Of a stretch of DNA of 5,504 nucleotides, positions 1 through 5,504 are shown in pieces; position 1 is the stretch's first letter, and each line of letters starts with the position of its first letter. The stretch spans positions 1 through 5,504 of the forward strand of contig CAJXAZ010000044.1 in the NCBI GenBank assembly GCA_913050015.1, written 5' to 3'. Origin of the DNA: an uncultured Gammaproteobacteria bacterium (lineage in GTDB: Bacteria; Pseudomonadota; Gammaproteobacteria; Magnimaribacterales; D2472). Under the pieces are notes generated by a model. The model worked only from the letters and a program-made list of their open reading frames with translations. It was not told the DNA's origin and searched no databases. The position numbers were made by a program, and so were the translations under genes.

Positions 1-13
1 AATGGAAATGTAA
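1..13 (+). CDS. 3' tail of an upstream gene (partial, putative)
   Basis: In the frame starting at base 2 the codons read ATG GAA ATG TAA, so an upstream reading frame could end Met-Glu-Met with its TAA at 11-13. That stop shares its last base with the ATG of hom at 13-15, the TAATG arrangement typical of translationally coupled genes. With only three sense codons visible the product cannot be identified. In many gammaproteobacteria hom is preceded by dsbC (after xerD), which is a guess for this position and not something the sequence shows. The stop could also be chance, in which case hom has a short untranslated leader here. Confidence 0.4.
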
Positions 14-1281
14 TGAAAGAACTTAAAATAGGAATATGTGGATGGGGGAATGTTGCAACAGGTTTGTACAGGTCCCTAAATGAAAATGCAGAAATCATAA
101 GTGCTAATTCAGGTACCAATATATCTGTGGAGGTTATTGGAGCAAGGCGAGATAATCCAAAATGCGATTCAGGTAAAACTAAAATAGTTAGAGATATATT
201 CGAAGTTTCAAAATATGATATTGATGTTGTTGTTGAGCTTATTGGAGGGGTTGATACTGCTAGAGAGTTAATACTTGAAGCTATAAAAGATAAGAAGCAT
301 GTTGTAACTGCAAACAAAGCAGTTATCTACCATCATGGTGATGAAATTTTCAGTGCAGCAAGAAAAAATGGCGTCAAAGTTCTCTATGAGGCAGCTGTTT
401 GTGCAGGAACGCCGATAGTTAAACTTTTAAAAGAAGAGCTGGCTGCAAATAATATCTCTAAAATTTCAGGAATGCTTAATGGAACTTCTAATTTTATCCT
501 TTCAAACATGGAGGAGGGTAGTGAGTTTATGAGCACTTTAGAGCTTGCTCAAAAAGAAGGCTATGCAGAACCAGATCCAACATTTGATATTGAAGGAATG
601 GATGCGGCACATAAAATTGGAATACTTTCATCAATTGCATATGGAACATCTCTTCCTCCAGAAGAATTTCATGTCGAGGGAATTACTAAAATTGAGAAAA
701 GTGATTTTAATCATGCAAAAGATATGGGTTATACGATAAAGCATTTGGCTGTAGCTAGAATCGATGAAGAAAATATTGAACTCAGAGCACATCCAGCATT
801 AATAGATTTAAACTCGCATCTTGCCAATTTAAAGGGCGTAAGAAACGGAATTGAAATCAATACTGATTTGGTAGGTAAAATACATATCGCTGGATCTGGA
901 GCAGGTCAGGAATCAACTGCATCAGGGTTGATATCAGATTTAGTTCATTTAGTTAACACTATGGGTTCAGAAGCAGATTCATCCGATCAGATTATCTCGA
1001 GCCTTCCACTAAAACCATTTTCTGAACTAGCTTTTCAATATTATTTTTATATTGAAGCTAAAGATATCCCAGGAGTTATGGCTTCAATTACATCATTGCT
1101 TGCAGCCAAAGGTGTTGGAATTGAATCAATCCTTCAAAAAGAAGAGCTAGATGGCAACTTAGTTCCAATTATCTTAATTACAGATATTTTTAAAGACAAA
1201 GATAGTGCAGAACTTCAGATTGAACTTCTTGCCTTAGATTCAGTTAAAAAAATTAGATCAATTAGAATCGAAGCAGAATAG
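13..1281 (+). CDS. hom: homoserine dehydrogenase, monofunctional, with C-terminal ACT domain
   Basis: This cytosolic enzyme reduces L-aspartate 4-semialdehyde to L-homoserine with NAD(P)H, at the branch of the aspartate pathway leading to threonine and methionine. The 422-residue protein has three parts. An N-terminal Rossmann fold carries the dinucleotide loop G-I-C-G-W-G-N-V at 7-14 and N-K at 101-102. The catalytic domain (about 127-315) has N-G-T-S-N at 156-160, G-Y-A-E-P-D-P-T at 183-190 and D192-x4-D197-x3-K201, the spacing of the yeast catalytic residues D214, D219 and K223. An ACT domain (about 343-418) contains D-I-P-G-V at 351-355. ACT domains in this family usually mediate threonine feedback inhibition, so that is inferred here. 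There is no aspartokinase fusion, unlike E. coli ThrA, and the length suits the monofunctional family. ATG at 13 is chosen because the conserved beta strand begins at once after it; only a weak GGA lies upstream. thrC follows after 2 bases. Confidence 0.96.
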   Translation: MKELKIGICGWGNVATGLYRSLNENAEIISANSGTNISVEVIGARRDNPKCDSGKTKIVRDIFEVSKYDIDVVVELIGGVDTARELILEAIKDKKHVVTANKAVIYHHGDEIFSAARKNGVKVLYEAAVCAGTPIVKLLKEELAANNISKISGMLNGTSNFILSNMEEGSEFMSTLELAQKEGYAEPDPTFDIEGMDAAHKIGILSSIAYGTSLPPEEFHVEGITKIEKSDFNHAKDMGYTIKHLAVARIDEENIELRAHPALIDLNSHLANLKGVRNGIEINTDLVGKIHIAGSGAGQESTASGLISDLVHLVNTMGSEADSSDQIISSLPLKPFSELAFQYYFYIEAKDIPGVMASITSLLAAKGVGIESILQKEELDGNLVPIILITDIFKDKDSAELQIELLALDSVKKIRSIRIEAE

Positions 1282-1283
1282 AA

Positions 1284-2672
1284 ATGTTATTTCATAGCAC
1301 GAGAGGAAAAGATTCTGGAAAGACCTTTGAAGAAGTTTTGATGCAGGGTCTTGCCAATGATGGCGGTCTTTTTATGCCTGATACATGGCCTCAAGTAGAT
1401 ATCCAAAAGTTAAAGCAAGCAGATACATTTGTAGATGTGGCTAAACATATAGTCCCTCTTTTTACTAAATCATCTTTTACAGATGAAGAGGTTATAGAAG
1501 TGATAGAAAATACTTGGCATGATTTTTCAGATTCTAGCTTTGCCCCAATAAAAGAATTAGATGACACAAAATCAGTTTTAGAGCTATTTCATGGACCTAC
1601 AGGAGCATTTAAAGATTTTGGTCTTCAGTTAGCTGCTGCATTTTTTAATAAAACTTTAACAAAACATAACAAGACAGCTATTGTCTTTGGAGCAACATCT
1701 GGAGATACCGGTTCGGCAGCTATTGATGCTTGCAGAAGATTTGAGTCTATAAAAAGCTTTATTTTACTTCCAGGTGGGAATATGTCTGAAGTGCAAAGAA
1801 GACAAATGACAACCGTTGATAGTCCAAATGTTTTTACTCTAATAGTGGATGGAACTTTTGATGACTGTCAGGAAATTGTAAAAGAGGCATTTAACGAAAG
1901 GTCTTTTTTAAAAGATGATCAATACCTTTTAGCAGTAAATTCAATTAATTGGGTAAGAATAATTGGACAAATTTGTTATTACTTTTACGCATCATTAAAG
2001 ATAAATAAATTTGAAGAGTCTTTAAATTTTTCTGTGCCAACTGGAAATTTTGGAAATGTTTTTGCTTGTTATTCAGCTCATAAAATGGGCATGCCCCTTA
2101 ATAAAATTCTCGTAGCTGTTAACAACAACAATATATTACATAGATTTTTTTCTAACAATGATTACTCTAGAACAGAGGTGTATGAAACTGATTCACCTAG
2201 CATGGATATAAGTGTTGCAAGTAACTTTGAAAGGCTGATCTATGACTTCTATGCCGAAAGAGATGCTTCTTTATGCAATGACTATTACTCTAACTTTCCC
2301 AACGCCCCAATAAAGCTTGAAGACGAAGTGTGGAACAAATCTAAAGACCTATTTTTAAGCTATTGCGTAGATGATATTTCAACGGTTAACGCCATGAAAA
2401 AGAACCATAATTCCTTTGATTATTTGATGGACCCGCATACCGCAGTTGCATCTGAGGCTGTAGATGAGCTTTCTGGAAGGCTAGAGGGCAGAACTATAAT
2501 CCTATCAACGGCGCATCCTGCAAAGTTTCCCTTGGTTGTTGAGAAGGCAGGCCTTAGTCTAGGTGACATTCCCGAAAATCTTTCTATTATTTTTGATAAA
2601 GATGAGAGGTCATATAGCTTTCAGGCCTCAAAAGAATTGATCTTTAATTTTATTACAAAAAATAATTCATAA
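1284..2672 (+). CDS. thrC: threonine synthase, PLP-dependent
   Basis: This enzyme converts O-phospho-L-homoserine to L-threonine and phosphate, the last step of threonine synthesis, using pyridoxal phosphate in the cytosol. The 462-residue protein opens with the family's N-terminal domain (S-T-R-G at 5-8 and G-L-A-N-D-G-G-L at 22-29). The cofactor lysine is K110 in H-G-P-T-G-A-F-K-D-F. Phosphate and PLP-binding loops are seen as G-A-T-S-G-D-T-G at 136-143 and P-T-G-N-F-G-N at 252-258. Other family landmarks are Q-R-R-Q-M-T-T at 171-177, S-P-S-M-D-I at 304-309, S-N-F-E-R at 313-317 and T-A-H-P-A-K-F at 409-415. The length matches the long bacterial (fold type II, Pseudomonas-like) form. It lies 2 bases after hom and 1 base before prfB. 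No good Shine-Dalgarno is visible, so translation probably depends on coupling to hom. The homoserine kinase gene (thrB or thrH) needed between the two steps is not in the window. Confidence 0.96.
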   Translation: MLFHSTRGKDSGKTFEEVLMQGLANDGGLFMPDTWPQVDIQKLKQADTFVDVAKHIVPLFTKSSFTDEEVIEVIENTWHDFSDSSFAPIKELDDTKSVLELFHGPTGAFKDFGLQLAAAFFNKTLTKHNKTAIVFGATSGDTGSAAIDACRRFESIKSFILLPGGNMSEVQRRQMTTVDSPNVFTLIVDGTFDDCQEIVKEAFNERSFLKDDQYLLAVNSINWVRIIGQICYYFYASLKINKFEESLNFSVPTGNFGNVFACYSAHKMGMPLNKILVAVNNNNILHRFFSNNDYSRTEVYETDSPSMDISVASNFERLIYDFYAERDASLCNDYYSNFPNAPIKLEDEVWNKSKDLFLSYCVDDISTVNAMKKNHNSFDYLMDPHTAVASEAVDELSGRLEGRTIILSTAHPAKFPLVVEKAGLSLGDIPENLSIIFDKDERSYSFQASKELIFNFITKNNS

Positions 2673-2673
2673 T

Positions 2674-3771
2674 ATGGATTCTAGTGAGCTTAAATCTAGC
2701 CTTAACGATTTAAAAAACCGTGTAGATGAAATCAGAGATGGTACTTTCAATGTTCCTGAAAAAGAAAAAAGATTAAAAGAAATAGAGGCAGATCTTGGAA
2801 AGGAAGAGGTTTGGTCAGATTTAGAGTTATCACAAAAAATTAGTAAAGAAAAAACTTCAATTGAAAAATCATTAATAGTTTTTAATTCTGTTGAAGAAAG
2901 AGTTTCAGATGGCTTAGTGCTCCTAGAAATTGCCGAGGAAGAATCAGATAACGAATCTATCTCAGAGATAATTAAAGATTATCCTTTATTAGAAAAAGCT
3001 CTCGAAGAGCTTGAGTTTAGTAAAATGTTTGTAAATAAAATGGATCCGGCTTCTGCATACATTGAGATTCAATCTGGATCAGGTGGAACTGAGGCTCAGG
3101 ATTGGGCAGACATGCTTCTAAGAATGTATTCTAAATGGGCTGAAAGCAGAGGCTTCTCAATAAATATTACTGAGATATCTCATGGAGAGATTGCTGGTAT
3201 TAAATCAGCAACCTTGCATGTTGAAGGTGATTACTCATACGGATGGCTAAGAACAGAAACTGGAATTCATAGGCTTGTAAGAAAATCACCTTTTGATTCT
3301 GGAAGTAGACGTCATACATCTTTTGCATCTGTCTTTATTTCACCAGAGGTTGATGACTCTATTGAAATTAATATTAACAATGCTGATATTCGAGTTGATA
3401 CCTATAGAGCCTCAGGTGCTGGAGGTCAGCATGTTAATAAGACTGATTCTGCAGTTAGATTGACTCACACACCAACAGGCGTTGTTACCCAGTGTCAAAG
3501 CGGCAGATCTCAGCATAAAAACAAAGAAAGTGCTCTTAAACAATTAAAATCAAAGCTATACGAGTTAGAATTACAAAAACAAAATCAAGAAAGACAGATA
3601 CTTGAAGAAAGTAAGTCAGATATTGGCTGGGGAAGTCAGATTAGGTCTTATGTTTTAGATCAATCTAGAATTAAAGACTTGAGGACAGGTTACGAGACTG
3701 GGAATACTTCAGCGGTTCTTAATGGTGATCTTGATGAATTTATGAAAAGTAGTCTGAAAGCAGGAGTTTAG
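2674..3771 (+). CDS. prfB: peptide chain release factor 2, in frame without programmed frameshift
   Basis: RF2 recognises UGA and UAA in the ribosomal A site and triggers hydrolysis of the finished peptide. The protein is 365 residues, the same as E. coli RF2, and aligns almost without gaps by eye. The stop-codon-reading tripeptide S-P-F is at 205-207 and the catalytic G-G-Q at 250-252, both at E. coli numbering; S-P-F rather than P-x-T separates it from RF1. Residue 246 is Ala, the common bacterial form, where E. coli K-12 has Thr. The N-terminal helical domain covers about 1-115. At codons 23-27, where E. coli reads through CTT-TGA-C by a +1 shift, the frame here is continuous (GGT ACT TTC AAT GTT), so the usual autoregulation is absent. 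ATG at 2674 is chosen because it gives the E. coli start and length; no convincing Shine-Dalgarno precedes it and it sits one base after the thrC stop, suggesting coupled re-initiation. The gene's own stop is TAG, an RF1 codon. Confidence 0.97.
   Translation: MDSSELKSSLNDLKNRVDEIRDGTFNVPEKEKRLKEIEADLGKEEVWSDLELSQKISKEKTSIEKSLIVFNSVEERVSDGLVLLEIAEEESDNESISEIIKDYPLLEKALEELEFSKMFVNKMDPASAYIEIQSGSGGTEAQDWADMLLRMYSKWAESRGFSINITEISHGEIAGIKSATLHVEGDYSYGWLRTETGIHRLVRKSPFDSGSRRHTSFASVFISPEVDDSIEININNADIRVDTYRASGAGGQHVNKTDSAVRLTHTPTGVVTQCQSGRSQHKNKESALKQLKSKLYELELQKQNQERQILEESKSDIGWGSQIRSYVLDQSRIKDLRTGYETGNTSAVLNGDLDEFMKSSLKAGV
3762..3766 (+). promoter_or_regulatory. ribosome binding site of lysS
   Basis: AGGAG lies five bases before the lysS ATG at 3772 and is embedded in the last codons of prfB (Ala-Gly-Val-stop). 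It is the only clear Shine-Dalgarno sequence ahead of any of the four complete genes. It supports the chosen lysS start, and suggests that lysS can recruit ribosomes itself as well as by coupling to prfB. Confidence 0.75.
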
Positions 3772-5262
3772 ATGTCAGAAGAAAATATTGGTGGTGAAGA
3801 AGGTATTATCGAAGAAAGAAGAAAGAAGCTAGAGGCTCTTAGGAGTAAAAAGATAGCTTATGTAAATGATTTCTATAAAGAGCATTACGCTTCAGATATC
3901 CACTCCGAAAATGAATCCTTTTCAAAGGAACAACTTGAAGAAAAAAATATAGAAGGTATTTCTGTAGCTGGAAGAATTGTTCTAAAAAGAGTTATGGGTA
4001 ATGCTAGTTTTTTTACTATTAGAGATTCAAGCGGAGATATTCAAATATACGTAAGCAAAAATACTGTAGATATTGAGCTCTATGAGGATTTCAAGACCTG
4101 GGATTTAGGAGATATTGCTGGAGTTAGAGGTAAGCTATTTAGGACTAGGACAGAAGAGCTAACCATAGAGGCTAATGATGTCGTACTAATAACCAAATCT
4201 ATAAGACCGATGCCTGATAAATTTAAAGGCTTATCTGACATTGAAATAAGATACAGACAAAGGTATCTAGATTTGATGAGCAACGAGGATTCTAAGAAAG
4301 TTTTTATAGATAGAACAAAAATTGTTGAGTCTGTAAGAAGTTCATTAAAGGAAAGAGACTTTATAGAGGTCGAGACACCTATGATGCATCCTATTCCCGG
4401 TGGTGCGGTAGCAAGACCTTTTATTACTAAGCACAATGCTTTGGATAGAGATTTATTTCTTAGGATTGCCCCTGAATTATATTTAAAAAGACTCTTAGTT
4501 GGCGGCTTTGAAAGAGTGTTTGAAATCAATAGAAGCTTTAGAAATGAAGGGCTATCTACCAGACATAATCCTGAATTTACTATGCTTGAATACTACGAGG
4601 CATATTCATCTCTTGAGAGAACAATATCGTTTACTGAAAACATGATTCAAAAAGCAGCTGAAACAATCAATGGAACTCTAACTGCAACCTGGGGCGATGA
4701 TGAGATTGATTTATCTAAGTTCGAGCGAATATCATTAACTGACTCTGTTTTATCAGCCAACACGAATCTTGCAGTATCTGATATAGAAGATAGAAATAAG
4801 CTAGAAAAATATGCAGGTTCTATCGGCATCAAAGTTGATGAGAGCTATGGAGCAGGCAAGATTCTTTTAGAAATTTTTGAGAAAACAGTTGAAGAAAATC
4901 TTATACAGCCAACCTTTATTACTGGATACCCAGTTGAAGTATCTCCCTTATCAAGAAGAAATAATGAAAATCCAGATATAGCCGATAGGTTTGAACTTTT
5001 CATTGGTGGCAAAGAGATAGCCAATGGGTTCTGTGAGTTAAATGATCCAGACGATCAGGCAGAGAGATTTAAAGAGCAAGTTAAAGCTAAAGACGCTGGT
5101 GATAATGAAGCTATGGCTTTTGATGAGGATTACGTTACAGCTCTTGAGCATGGAATGCCGCCTGCAGTTGGAGTTGGTATCGGTATAGATAGGCTAGTTA
5201 TGATGATTACAAATCAAACATCAATTAGAGATGTTATTTTGTTCCCACAACTCAAATCTTAG
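3772..5262 (+). CDS. lysS: lysyl-tRNA synthetase, class II
   Basis: This enzyme attaches L-lysine to tRNA-Lys using ATP, through lysyl-adenylate, and acts as a cytosolic homodimer. The 496-residue protein is close to the 505 of E. coli LysS. A charged N-terminal helix (about 10-40) leads to the OB-fold anticodon-binding domain (about 62-142, with V-A-G-R-I at 65-69). The class II core follows. Motif 1 ends near V-E-T-P-M-M at 200-205. Motif 2 has F-R-N-E at 256-259 followed by R-H-N-P-E-F-T at 264-270. Motif 3 has G-V-G-I-G-I-D-R at 467-474. The lysine pocket residues described for E. coli LysU appear intact as G211, E235, R257, E259, E273, Y275, N418, F420 and E422, so it should be active and lysine-specific. 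The ATG directly abuts the prfB TAG with no gap, and AGGAG precedes it. prfB-lysS is a widely conserved pair. The gene ends in TAG, three bases from the convergent gene. Confidence 0.97.
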   Translation: MSEENIGGEEGIIEERRKKLEALRSKKIAYVNDFYKEHYASDIHSENESFSKEQLEEKNIEGISVAGRIVLKRVMGNASFFTIRDSSGDIQIYVSKNTVDIELYEDFKTWDLGDIAGVRGKLFRTRTEELTIEANDVVLITKSIRPMPDKFKGLSDIEIRYRQRYLDLMSNEDSKKVFIDRTKIVESVRSSLKERDFIEVETPMMHPIPGGAVARPFITKHNALDRDLFLRIAPELYLKRLLVGGFERVFEINRSFRNEGLSTRHNPEFTMLEYYEAYSSLERTISFTENMIQKAAETINGTLTATWGDDEIDLSKFERISLTDSVLSANTNLAVSDIEDRNKLEKYAGSIGIKVDESYGAGKILLEIFEKTVEENLIQPTFITGYPVEVSPLSRRNNENPDIADRFELFIGGKEIANGFCELNDPDDQAERFKEQVKAKDAGDNEAMAFDEDYVTALEHGMPPAVGVGIGIDRLVMMITNQTSIRDVILFPQLKS

Positions 5263-5265
5263 AAT

Positions 5266-5504
5266 TTACCACCTAAACTTGTCAAAATTTTCGGGGTTTG
5301 CCCATCCTTCTGCATTATTCCAGGACCTCTTATTATTGTAAGTCTTAAGATTATATGAAAAACATTTAAGATTGTTTTTTGCATCGTTTATTTCAAGCAC
5401 AAAACCAAGTCTGTTCATTGCACTGTCAATATTCCTGCCGTCATCAAAAGGTGTAAAGATTATAATTTTTTGACTTAAGAGGTTCTTGATAGTCCCAACG
5501 TCAC
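5266..5504 (-). CDS. unrecognised protein, C-terminal 78 residues (5' end outside window)
   Basis: Reading the minus strand from the right edge, a frame stays open for 78 codons to TAA (5268-5266), with two bases of a split codon at 5503-5504. The start lies beyond the window. The segment has a hydrophobic strand-like stretch (K-I-I-I-F-T-P-F) followed by D-D-G-R-N, then V-L-E-I-N-D, then a polar, aromatic tail with S-W-N-N, G-W-A-N-P-E-N-F-D and a terminal F-R-W. It is rich in asparagine (13 of 78) and has three tryptophans. I do not recognise the family. Support for a real gene is the absence of stops in an AT-rich sequence, natural-looking protein composition, and an end that meets the lysS stop with only three bases between. 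The plus-strand frame in phase with lysS closes after about 31 codons and has no gene-like content. It is transcribed towards lysS, so it is not part of that operon. Confidence 0.65.
   Translation of the reverse strand, partial: DVGTIKNLLSQKIIIFTPFDDGRNIDSAMNRLGFVLEINDAKNNLKCFSYNLKTYNNKRSWNNAEGWANPENFDKFRW

Noticed and set aside
397..426. Hom motif reads A-V-C-A-G-T-P-I instead of the common A-V-A-G-G-I-P-I
   Set aside because: Variation of these positions is known in the family (E. coli ThrA also has Ala-Gly before x-Pro), and the catalytic residues D192, D197 and K201 are intact, so it does not suggest altered function.
545..739. Plus-strand open frame of 64 codons inside hom
   Set aside because: It is an out-of-frame shadow of the hom catalytic domain, with Lys/Ile/Met-rich composition from AT-rich codons and no ribosome binding site.
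3812..3829. Purine-only simple repeat (GAAGAAA pattern) near the start of lysS
   Set aside because: It simply encodes the charged Glu/Arg/Lys helix found at the N-terminus of bacterial LysRS; it is too short and coding-constrained to be a regulatory or phase-variable repeat.
4080..4529. Minus-strand open frame of 149 codons inside lysS
   Set aside because: It lies wholly opposite the conserved catalytic core of LysRS (through motif 2). Its Ser- and Leu-rich composition is what antisense reading of such codons gives, and no start signal or family resemblance is visible.
4647..4832. Minus-strand open frame of 61 codons inside lysS
   Set aside because: It is a shadow frame opposite conserved lysS sequence, with no independent support.
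5345..5373. 8-base direct repeat TTAAGATT (5345-5352 and 5366-5373)
   Set aside because: It is short, AT-rich and within a coding frame, so it is expected by chance and has no flanking structure suggesting a protein binding site or mobile element.

Overview
This window is a tightly packed plus-strand gene block from an AT-rich (by eye roughly two-thirds A+T), streamlined bacterial genome. It holds four complete housekeeping genes: homoserine dehydrogenase (hom), threonine synthase (thrC), peptide chain release factor 2 (prfB) and class II lysyl-tRNA synthetase (lysS). The gene set and order resemble the gammaproteobacterial arrangement xerD-dsbC-(hom-thrC)-recJ-prfB-lysS. Low GC, almost no intergenic DNA and gammaproteobacterial-type proteins would suit a streamlined marine gammaproteobacterium such as the SAR86 group. 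That placement is an inference from composition and gene order and is not proven here.

Layout: bases 1-13 carry the last codons of an upstream reading frame whose TAA overlaps the hom ATG by one base. hom (13-1281), thrC (1284-2672), prfB (2674-3771) and lysS (3772-5262) follow with gaps of 2, 1 and 0 bases. They are therefore very probably one transcript with translational coupling. Only lysS has a clear Shine-Dalgarno sequence (AGGAG, 3762-3766). Three bases after the lysS stop, an unrecognised minus-strand gene ends at 5266 and runs off the right edge. No promoter, tRNA, CRISPR array, mobile element or long repeat was seen.

Function: Hom makes homoserine from aspartate semialdehyde. After phosphorylation by homoserine kinase, which is not in the window, ThrC makes threonine. 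RF2 releases finished proteins at UGA and UAA codons, and LysRS charges tRNA-Lys. The block thus joins threonine synthesis to translation. All four proteins keep the key residues I could check.

The most interesting points are modest. prfB lacks the programmed +1 frameshift that autoregulates RF2 in most bacteria. recJ is missing from its usual place before prfB. The convergent gene at the right edge is unidentified. I found no sign of a new biological system; this is a largely ordinary core-genome region.
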